This document shows positions 7,448 through 12,836 of a stretch of DNA of 13,825 bases, piece after piece. This DNA is from UBA1172 sp002457135 (GTDB lineage Bacteria > Pseudomonadota > Alphaproteobacteria > Puniceispirillales > UBA1172), in contig CBFIBR010000039.1 of the NCBI GenBank assembly GCA_965660935.1, positions 1 to 13,825 on the forward strand, in the 5' to 3' direction. The translations under genes were made by a program, and so were the position numbers. Under the pieces are notes generated by a model that did not search any database, was not told where the DNA came from, and was given only the letters and a program-made list of their open reading frames with translations. Positions within the stretch are counted from its first letter, which is position 1. Each line of letters opens with the position of its first letter.

Positions 7448-8449
7448 CTATCTCAAACTATCTGAGAGCGTTCCAACAGCAATGGCGAAATAATTTGAGC
7501 GATTCCATTTCAGGATGGCCTCATAATTGGCATAGACCAGATAGGCCCGGCCGTCAGCACCATCCGGCAGAACCAGCCTGGATTTGAGATCACGCCCCGG
7601 CAGGGCCGTCCCATCAGCTTTGCGAATACCCAGCGCGGACCATTCCGACAGTTTCTTCCAGGTCTTGCTGTCATGCAAATTCATGGCATTGGCGGGGCTG
7701 GCGGCCCCTGTATCCGGCAGGCTAACCTCCCTGCCCCAGGTAATATCATCCCGCCAGCCGGACCCTTTCAGGTAATTCGCGGCCGAGGCGAAGACATCGC
7801 CTTGTGTCCCCCAGATATCCTGACGGCCATCGCCATCATAATCCTGGGCGTATCGCCGGAATGATGACGGCATGAACTGGCTCTGCCCCATGGCCCCGGC
7901 CCAGCTCCCCTTCATGTTATCGGCGCTGACATGGCCCTGGTCGATAATGGTGAGTGCATCCAGCAGCTCTTTCCTGAAAAAGGCAGAACGCCGGCCATCA
8001 TGCGCCAGTGTCGCCAGTGCAGGGATCACATCAAAGCCGCCAAGGACACGGCCGAAATCGGTTTCAATGCCCCAGAGCGCCACGACAAAACGAGGCTGAA
8101 CCCCGTATTTCTTGCCGATCATCTCCAGCAAGTCCTGATGCTTGTTGTAGCGGGCGCGGGCGCGATCCTTTCGGGATTGCGGCACCACCCGGTCCAGATA
8201 CTGGGCGAAGGTCAGGGTGAATTCAGGCTGTTTCCGGTCCAGCTCAATGACACGCGGGATCGGGACAATGCCATTCAGGGCAGCATCAAGCGTGGCATCG
8301 GAAATTCCCTTGGATGAGGCTTCGGCACGCAGCTCAACCAGCCAGTCACCAAAGGACTGATCCTGGGCGACAGCCGTTCCGGCCACCCCCAGCATTCCCA
8401 TTCCGATTGTCAGGAAAAAAACAGCGATAGACCGTTTCAAGCGTGTCAT
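7448..8449 (-). CDS. mltB: Lytic murein transglycosylase, MltB type (GH103)
   Basis: A 333-residue exported enzyme that cleaves the MurNAc-GlcNAc bond of peptidoglycan with 1,6-anhydro product formation. A signal peptide ends at AVA-Q (residues 26-29). No lipobox cysteine is present, so unlike E. coli MltB it is probably soluble in the periplasm. The catalytic glutamate is Glu129 in LWGIETDFG. The conserved GAMGQSQFMPSSF (185-197) and the EF-hand-like DYDGDGRQD (203-211) follow as in the family. The start is well supported by GGAGG five bases before the ATG. It appears to be the first gene of the eight-gene minus-strand run and is followed after 3 bp by rlpA. The symbol is by family; a more precise MltB paralogue name cannot be given. 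Confidence 0.92.
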   Translation of the reverse strand: MTRLKRSIAVFFLTIGMGMLGVAGTAVAQDQSFGDWLVELRAEASSKGISDATLDAALNGIVPIPRVIELDRKQPEFTLTFAQYLDRVVPQSRKDRARARYNKHQDLLEMIGKKYGVQPRFVVALWGIETDFGRVLGGFDVIPALATLAHDGRRSAFFRKELLDALTIIDQGHVSADNMKGSWAGAMGQSQFMPSSFRRYAQDYDGDGRQDIWGTQGDVFASAANYLKGSGWRDDITWGREVSLPDTGAASPANAMNLHDSKTWKKLSEWSALGIRKADGTALPGRDLKSRLVLPDGADGRAYLVYANYEAILKWNRSNYFAIAVGTLSDSLR

Positions 8450-8454
8450 GGCAG

Positions 8455-8459
8455 CCTCC
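8455..8459 (-). promoter_or_regulatory. Strong ribosome-binding site of the first gene in the run
   Basis: GGAGG, five bases upstream of the ATG at 8447-8449. It is the best ribosome-binding site in the run. This agrees with the transglycosylase gene being translated independently while several downstream genes rely on overlap. Confidence 0.7.
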
Positions 8460-8515
8460 AGCTTTATAGGTCCAGACTATCCGTGAAGCGGGCCAAAAAC
8501 AACCTATTTGGTATG

Positions 8516-9448
8516 TCAGAGCATAAAAAAGAGCATATATAGAAAAATCGGCACGGTTAGGGTGGCCATCAGGGTTGAGATCAAAATGGTTGATGCAGTC
8601 CGCCCTGAATACGCCCCATAGACCTGGGACAGCATGAAAACATTGGCCGCAACCGGCAGGCAGGCGGAGGTGATAGCAACCTTGATCCAGACATCGCCCT
8701 GCCCGGGGATCAGGATAAACAGCCCGCTCACCAGCAGGGGATGCACCACCAGTTTCAGCACCGACAGGGTGGTGATTTCACCCGCTGCACTGCGGATCGG
8801 CTGACCGTATAGCGTGGCCCCGAGGGCAAAGAGGGCCACCGGCGCCGCCGCTCCGGCCAGAATGGTAAAGAGATGGTCCAGAACCAGCGGCAGTTTCAGC
8901 CCGCTTGCCCCGAACAAAAGCGCCAGAATGGCCGACTGCATCAGCGGGTTTTTAATCAGGGTCAGGCCAATCTCGCCCACAGCCTTAAGCGGCCCGCCAC
9001 TGTCATCGGAAACGAAGATCGCCGTCAGTGCCAGGAGAACAATCGTATCCGCCAGCAACATCAGCGTCACCGGCAGGGCGGCGGCATCACCAAAGGCCAT
9101 GATGGTCAGCGGAACCCCCATGTAACCGTAATTCGGGTAAGAGGCGTTAAGCCCGAAAATCCCAAGCTCATTGCGGCGAAGCGAAAAGAAGACCCTGCCA
9201 AGCGCGGCACCCAGCATGAAGATGACGATGGTCGCCAGCTCATAACGCCAGACAAACCCCCAGTTCAGAATTTCAACCGGATCATTGCTGGCCACCTTGA
9301 TAAAGAGAAACGGAGGCAGGGCCACATAAAAGGCAAAGCGGGACAAAAATCGTGCATCATCAATCGAACAGAAATTCGCAACCCTTGCCCCGAAACCAAG
9401 GAAGATCAGTGCAAAAAAGGGGATACTGATGGTGAGAACTTCGATCAT
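8516..9448 (-). CDS. AEC-family permease (auxin efflux carrier fold)
   Basis: A 310-residue inner-membrane protein, almost wholly hydrophobic, with about ten predicted membrane segments in two halves. Characteristic blocks are NASYPNYGYMGVPL in the first half and ACLPVAANVFMLSQVYG in the second. Each contains the helix-breaking N/P residues that mark the AEC/BASS-like fold. Bacterial AEC proteins export or exchange small organic acids such as malate and malonate; the substrate here cannot be told. The ATG at 9446-9448 is preceded by AGG four bases upstream. The 66-bp gap to the transglycosylase gene downstream, which has its own strong ribosome-binding site, suggests it is not tightly coupled to that run. 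Confidence 0.88.
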   Translation of the reverse strand: MIEVLTISIPFFALIFLGFGARVANFCSIDDARFLSRFAFYVALPPFLFIKVASNDPVEILNWGFVWRYELATIVIFMLGAALGRVFFSLRRNELGIFGLNASYPNYGYMGVPLTIMAFGDAAALPVTLMLLADTIVLLALTAIFVSDDSGGPLKAVGEIGLTLIKNPLMQSAILALLFGASGLKLPLVLDHLFTILAGAAAPVALFALGATLYGQPIRSAAGEITTLSVLKLVVHPLLVSGLFILIPGQGDVWIKVAITSACLPVAANVFMLSQVYGAYSGRTASTILISTLMATLTVPIFLYMLFFML

Positions 9449-9469
9449 TAGCCTACTTGAGTGACTGTC

Positions 9470-9491
9470 CTGATATTAATCGGCTGATATT
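9470..9491. repeat. Direct repeat CTGATATT, 14-bp period
   Basis: CTGATATT at 9470-9477 recurs at 9484-9491, offset 14 bp. It lies upstream of the permease ATG on the minus strand, where it could overlap that gene's promoter. The same 14-bp offset appears in two other repeats of this spacer. Confidence 0.4.
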
Positions 9492-9598
9492 GCTGAAGAC
9501 CCTGAGAAACCTGCTGTTCTGCATGACGGTCCGTGTTTCGATCCGGCCAGCCCCTGACGGTATCGGCCTGATCCGGAACCCTTTGTTATCCAGTCCTT

Positions 9599-9640
9599 AA
9601 ATATCATATGGAAAATATCATGTGAAAAATATCATGGAAT
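9599..9640. repeat. Three tandem 14-bp units beginning AAATATCAT
   Basis: Units at 9599-9612, 9613-9626 and 9627-9640 each begin with AAATATCAT and diverge mildly in the last five bases. The period is exactly 14 bp, so this is a true tandem array. A role as a set of protein-binding sites or a product of replication slippage are both possible. Confidence 0.7.
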
Positions 9641-9702
9641 TTGCGTGATTTCAGCGATCCTATCCTCTTTTGCCGGAATTGCCTATGGCGTTTGTGGCCT
9701 TC

Positions 9703-9738
9703 GTGCCTAACCCCGTGCCTAATCCTGTGCCTAACCCC
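9703..9738. repeat. Three tandem 12-bp units GTGCCTAAYCCY
   Basis: Units lie at 9703-9714, 9715-9726 and 9727-9738. The outer two are identical, and the middle one differs by two C-to-T changes (9723 and 9726). On the plus strand the array reads Val-Pro-Asn-Pro three times, and both changes are silent third-codon positions in that frame. The frame runs from ATG 9685 to TAA 9781-9783 (32 residues) with only a weak GGAA upstream. Confidence 0.75.
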
Positions 9739-9785
9739 GGGGTAAAATCGCACCGGGGCTGGTTTCATCGGTTAACACCTTAATC

Positions 9786-9810
9786 AAGGCCGGGGGTTTA
9801 AGGCCGGGGG
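9786..9810. repeat. Direct repeat AAGGCCGGGGG, 14-bp period
   Basis: AAGGCCGGGGG at 9786-9796 is repeated exactly at 9800-9810, separated by TTT. It lies about 60 bp upstream of the tRNA-Ser gene. Confidence 0.55.
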
Positions 9811-9857
9811 CTGAATTCAGGGCTGTTTAACGGGTTTATTTGTGTCCAAGCCAGTGC

Positions 9858-9863
9858 TATAAC
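9858..9863 (+). promoter_or_regulatory. Probable -10 element of the tRNA-Ser promoter
   Basis: TATAAC at 9858-9863 lies ten bases before the mature tRNA 5' end, followed by a G+C-rich stretch (CCCCGGC) of the kind found at stringently controlled stable-RNA promoters. With a 17-bp spacer the -35 would be TTTATT (9835-9840), a poor match to TTGACA. The -10 call is moderate and the -35 weak. Confidence 0.4.
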
Positions 9864-9872
9864 CCCGGCAAC

Positions 9873-9962
9873 GGATGGGTGGCAGAGCGGTTGAATGCAC
9901 CGGTCTTGAAAACCGGCAAGGGTGAAAGCCCTTCGTGGGTTCGAATCCCACCCCATCCGCCA
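9873..9962 (+). tRNA. tRNA-Ser, anticodon UGA
   Basis: A complete 90-nt class II tRNA. The acceptor stem GGATGGG (9873-9879) pairs with CCCATCC (9952-9958), followed by discriminator G and an encoded CCA (9960-9962). The anticodon stem CCGGT/ACCGG (9900-9904 and 9912-9916) encloses the loop CTTGAAA, giving anticodon TGA at 9907-9909, which reads UCA serine codons. A long variable arm (AAGGG/CCCTT, 9918-9922 and 9929-9933) is the hallmark of tRNA-Ser. The T arm is GTGGG-TTCGAAT-CCCAC. All stems are perfect, so the gene is expected to be functional. No integrase or duplicated tRNA 3' end is seen nearby. Confidence 0.98.
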
Positions 9963-10000
9963 CCTCCCGCATAGGGGAATGCCGCCTGCCCTGTTCCAAA

Positions 10001-10017
10001 TCCGACCTGATGTCGGA
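10001..10017. repeat. Hairpin downstream of tRNA-Ser
   Basis: TCCGAC (10001-10006) and GTCGGA (10012-10017) form a perfect 6-bp stem with a 5-base loop, 38 bp after the tRNA. It is followed by AAA and not by a T tract, so any terminator role would be weak or factor-dependent. A second, looser dyad, CGACTGA (10043-10049) with TCAGTCG (10072-10078), lies between it and the permease gene. Confidence 0.4.
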
Positions 10018-10114
10018 AAATGGATTAATACTGTCCTGCAATCGACTGAAATGTAATAATAATCTCTCTTGTCAGTCGCTATTTCCTGCATCATGATGAC
10101 GGCAATACCCAACG

Positions 10115-11077
10115 ATGCGGATGACAGTCATGAGCGATGATCAACGTGGCATTTTGTGCATCGTCATAGGCATGTTCCTGTTCAGCATGCAGGACCTTCT
10201 AATCAAGACCATGGTTGACCAGGGATCGCTGATCCAGATCGTGGTCATGCGCGGGTTGATCGGTGGCTCACTGTTGTTGCTGTTTCTGCGTTTGACCGGG
10301 CGATCCACCAACGTTGGTTCGGCCTATCCCCTGCTCTCCTTTACACGCGCCATCATGTTTTATTTCGGCTTTCTGTGTTTTTATTTCGCGCTGGCATCAA
10401 TGCCGATTGCCGAGGCTACCAGCCTGTTTTTCGTCAGCCCGTTTTTCCTGACCATTCTATCGCGGATTGTGCTGAAAAATCCGGTGGGCCTCTACCGCAT
10501 CGGGGCTATCATTGTCGGGTTCATGGGCATGCTGCTGATCATCAAGCCTGACCCTGATGAATTCAACTGGGTTGCGCTGCTGCCGGTGTTCTGCGCGCTG
10601 ACCTATTCGATTTCAATGATCATTGCCCGCTACACCCGTGAGAAGGACAGCGTCTTTCAGCAAACCTGCCATATGTATATGGGCAGCATCGTTTTCGGGA
10701 CGACAACAGCCCTGATCATGATGGTCATCCCCCAGCCTGAGGCTGATCTGGCCAGCATTTCCTACCTGTTCCGGCCGTGGGTGTTTGATGATCTCTTTGT
10801 GCTGATGGCGATTGGCGTGATCTCTGCTGTCGGGACAACGGGGATCATCCTCCTGATATCAGGCTATCGAGTTGGCAACCCGGCGGTGATCGCGCCGTTT
10901 GAATACACCATGCTGGTGATCGCCATCATCGTCGGGATCATCTTTTTCGGCGAATACCCGGATGCCTGGTCATTGACCGGGATGGGGCTGATTGTCGGCA
11001 GCGGTATCTTCATTTTCGTTCGTGAGGGTATCCGCAAGGCGGCACCGATCGCAACGAAAACCCTGCTCAGGGGCTAA
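10115..11077 (+). CDS. DMT-superfamily permease (two EamA domains)
   Basis: A 320-residue inner-membrane protein with about ten predicted membrane helices in two repeated EamA halves (about 12-145 and 153-303). Typical blocks are ASMPIAEATSLFFVSPFF in the first half and NPAVIAPFEYTMLVIA...FFGEYPDAWSLTGMGLIV in the second. These proteins export or import small metabolites such as amino acids, nucleosides or S-adenosylmethionine; the substrate cannot be read from sequence. Three in-frame ATGs (10115, 10121, 10130) are possible. The last gives a natural MSDDQRG lead into the first helix and has GGA eight bases upstream, so the true start may be 10130. The TAA overlaps the stop of the convergent dehydratase gene. 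Confidence 0.9.
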   Translation: MRMTVMSDDQRGILCIVIGMFLFSMQDLLIKTMVDQGSLIQIVVMRGLIGGSLLLLFLRLTGRSTNVGSAYPLLSFTRAIMFYFGFLCFYFALASMPIAEATSLFFVSPFFLTILSRIVLKNPVGLYRIGAIIVGFMGMLLIIKPDPDEFNWVALLPVFCALTYSISMIIARYTREKDSVFQQTCHMYMGSIVFGTTTALIMMVIPQPEADLASISYLFRPWVFDDLFVLMAIGVISAVGTTGIILLISGYRVGNPAVIAPFEYTMLVIAIIVGIIFFGEYPDAWSLTGMGLIVGSGIFIFVREGIRKAAPIATKTLLRG

Positions 11078-11427
11078 CCGCTCACGGACAATTCTTGCGT
11101 CAACCCCGCCAGCTCGACATCGAGGGCGTGAATATCACCGATTTTATGGGACCACCATTCGATGGTGGCGCGGCCATATTCAATGGTGATGCGCGGGTGA
11201 TGGCCGTGCTCATCAGCCAGCGCCGCTACCCGCGCGCCATAGGCATAAGCCTCAGCAAAATTGCCGAATTTGAAGGTTGCTGAAAGATAGCGCCTGGTAT
11301 CATCGGTCCTGACTTCCCAGTCTGAAGCGCTTGCCAGAAATCCTGACAGTTGCGCCGCATCAATCACCAGCGCATCAGGCTGGCATGCCTCACAAAAAGG
11401 GTCTTGGTTTTCGGGTGTGGTTTCCAT
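11074..11427 (-). CDS. phhB: Pterin-4a-carbinolamine dehydratase
   Basis: A small cytoplasmic enzyme that dehydrates 4a-hydroxytetrahydrobiopterin, the pterin product of aromatic amino acid hydroxylases, so that it can be recycled. From the chosen start (117 residues) the active-site motif EHGHHP has His76 and His77, and the WSH block has His94. The N-terminal CEACQPDA resembles the start of Pseudomonas PhhB. An ATG at 11461-11463 would add 12 residues with no homology-like content. The ATG at 11425-11427 has GGGG six bases upstream and gives the usual length. No phenylalanine hydroxylase is in the window. The gene is divergent from the unknown/DHFR-like pair and overlaps the permease stop by 4 bp. 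Confidence 0.93.
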   Translation of the reverse strand: METTPENQDPFCEACQPDALVIDAAQLSGFLASASDWEVRTDDTRRYLSATFKFGNFAEAYAYGARVAALADEHGHHPRITIEYGRATIEWWSHKIGDIHALDVELAGLTQELSVSG

Positions 11428-11534
11428 GCTTAACCCCATCGTTGGACGTGCAGTAAAACTCATTTAGAAAATCAACATTAGTTAACGCTTTTATAGTACC
11501 ATGTTGCATCCAAATACATCATCAAAGTTATAGC
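11428..11534. promoter_or_regulatory. Divergent promoter region
   Basis: This 107-bp AT-rich gap separates the dehydratase gene (minus) from the unknown/DHFR-like pair (plus), so it should hold promoters for both. TATAGT at 11492-11497 is the best -10-like hexamer on the plus strand, but no good -35 lies 16-18 bp before it. TATAGC at 11530-11535 runs into the start codon and could only serve a different start. No ribosome-binding site precedes the plus-strand ATG. Confidence 0.4.
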
Positions 11535-12275
11535 ATGAATATTCTAATCATAGGGTCTGGTCCGAATGCAATAGAAGCCCGGTCCTGGGACCGTTCACCA
11601 TTTGACCGGATTGTTGTCATCAACAACGCGTGGAGAGTGCGTGATGACTGGGATGATATGATCTTCCCCTATGATTTCGCGGATCAGAACAAACCCGCCC
11701 GGATAGAGCCGCATCAACGCTTTATCACCGAGGCTGATTTCGTTCCCGCGCAGAACAGCATGGGCGGTTTTGTTTACGCCGGGGCGACTATGGCGTTCAC
11801 CGCCGGTTACTGGTGCCTGGCCGCCTTTTCACCCCAATTGATAGGTTTTGCCGGGTGCAATATGTATTATCCTGATAGCGGGGATACTCATTTTTATGGC
11901 ACCGGCACCCCCGACCCGATGCGTGATGACATTTCGCTCACCTCGCTAAAGTCGTGTTCTTACCGGATGATGGCCTTTGCTGGGCAACAGGGATGCAACC
12001 TTGTCAGCTTGTCTTCGGGTGAAACCAATTTATCTATTCCCCAGATAGACCATGGTGCCGTTGCGACCTATCAGCCGGAACAGAAATTGAACCGCCACCA
12101 CCTCAAAGAAGCCCTTAAGATGGAGCAGAAATTGGATTACCACACTCCCGATGGCCGGTACTGGGAAAACCTGGAACGCTATGATCGCGCCAGCCTGGAA
12201 GCGCTTGATCAGATCTGGATGAAGGTTTTTGATTCTGACATCACCCCAGATATGAAGCCCGGATCAGCCTCATGA
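11535..12275 (+). CDS. Unrecognised protein with GxGP nucleotide-binding-like N-terminus
   Basis: I cannot assign a family to this 246-residue, probably soluble protein. It begins NILIIGSGPNA (2-12), a beta strand plus glycine loop of Rossmann type. VVINNAWR (27-34) follows, then GGFVYAGATMAFTAGYW (77-93), IGFAGCNMYY (103-112) and GDTHFYGTG (116-124). The order GxGP, a short Asn-containing block, SG/AG..M...A...GY and a xxGxxxYY block is reminiscent of GT42 sialyltransferases and of DUF115/MptE-like proteins, both of which use nucleotide-linked substrates; this is pattern resemblance only. No signal peptide or membrane helix is present. The C-terminal third is charged and helical. Its stop overlaps the DHFR-like start by 4 bp (ATGA), so the two are probably made together. 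No ribosome-binding site precedes it. Confidence 0.8.
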   Translation: MNILIIGSGPNAIEARSWDRSPFDRIVVINNAWRVRDDWDDMIFPYDFADQNKPARIEPHQRFITEADFVPAQNSMGGFVYAGATMAFTAGYWCLAAFSPQLIGFAGCNMYYPDSGDTHFYGTGTPDPMRDDISLTSLKSCSYRMMAFAGQQGCNLVSLSSGETNLSIPQIDHGAVATYQPEQKLNRHHLKEALKMEQKLDYHTPDGRYWENLERYDRASLEALDQIWMKVFDSDITPDMKPGSAS

Positions 12276-12769
12276 ACAAGCCGCTGATCAATCTTATCAT
12301 CGCCTGCGGGCAGAATGGCGAAATCGGCCTTGGCGGCGGTCTGCCGTGGGAGGGCGAATACGCCGAAGACCGTGAATGGTACACATCCCAGACGCTGGAT
12401 AACATCAGGGTCGGCACTCGCGGTGCCATCATGAACTTCACCGCTGACAGGCCCTCTGTGCTGGTTTCCTCCAGCAATGAGATGCCGGATCACTGCCTCG
12501 GGGTCTATAACTGGCATGAGCTGACCCCCGATCATATCCTCAATGATATCAAGGCCAGCTTCCCGCAATATTCGATCTATATCGTGGGTGGTGTCGAATG
12601 GTATGAGGCCTCGGCCCATGTCGCTGACCGGATACTGCTGACGCGGATTGCAAAAGATTTTGACCATGACCGCAAGGTTGATCTGGACCTGATTCTGGCC
12701 AACCGAAAACTGGAGAGCAGCAAGGTTGCCTCAACCCATGGTGAGGTTACGTTTGAAACCTGGGTATAG
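12272..12769 (+). CDS. Divergent dihydrofolate-reductase-like protein
   Basis: A 165-residue protein with the DHFR fold pattern end to end: LIIACGQNGEIGLGGGLPW (8-26), then Asp33 at the position of catalytic E. coli Asp27 after a two-residue insertion, Arg60 and SVLVSS (62-67) matching E. coli Arg57-x-x-IILSS, IVGG (104-107) matching the IGG loop, and LLTRI (122-126) with Thr124 at the position of Thr113. The NADPH-binding GRxT motif is not intact: the equivalent region reads VGTRGAIM (47-54). Substrate contacts thus look kept while cofactor contacts look changed. It might be the cell's DHFR or a specialised pterin/folate reductase. The ATG overlaps the stop of the unknown gene. Four in-frame TAG codons follow in a tandem repeat. 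Confidence 0.8.
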   Translation: MNKPLINLIIACGQNGEIGLGGGLPWEGEYAEDREWYTSQTLDNIRVGTRGAIMNFTADRPSVLVSSSNEMPDHCLGVYNWHELTPDHILNDIKASFPQYSIYIVGGVEWYEASAHVADRILLTRIAKDFDHDRKVDLDLILANRKLESSKVASTHGEVTFETWV

Positions 12770-12825
12770 CCCGGGTTAAGATAGTGGGCGTTCAGTAAGT
12801 AGGCGTTCAGATAGTGGGGGGTAAG
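12766..12825. repeat. Four degenerate 15-bp tandem units over the stop codon
   Basis: Units at 12766-12780, 12781-12795, 12796-12810 and 12811-12825 have a 15-bp period. GGCGTTCAG is exact in units 2 and 3, ATAGTGGG is exact in units 2 and 4, and unit 1 is more diverged and contains the stop codon of the DHFR-like gene. In that reading frame TAG occurs at 12767, 12782, 12800 and 12812. The array fills the spacer between two convergent genes. Confidence 0.6.
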
Positions 12826-12836
12826 GCTGGCCCCGG

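Larger units (their letters stand above)
9449..9872. other. 424-bp spacer with clustered short tandem repeats
   Basis: No gene with convincing support lies between the permease start and the tRNA. The stretch carries the 5' region of the permease gene on the left and the tRNA promoter on the right. Between them are four separate short tandem duplications (at about 9470, 9599, 9703 and 9786). A 32-codon plus-strand ORF at 9685-9783 crosses one of them and is treated as a hypothesis only. Confidence 0.6.

Noticed and set aside
8463..8468. TATAAA on the minus strand as -10 box of the transglycosylase gene
   Set aside because: It lies only a few bases before the GGAGG ribosome-binding site, so the transcript would start within that site, and no -35 is found at proper spacing.
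9873..9962. tRNA-Ser as an attachment site for a mobile element
   Set aside because: No integrase gene and no duplicated tRNA 3' end are seen downstream; the neighbours are ordinary chromosomal genes.
9798..10112. Minus-strand ORF of 104 codons over the tRNA
   Set aside because: It is read through the antisense of a perfect tRNA-Ser gene and its odd composition follows from that structure; no ribosome-binding site or family resemblance.
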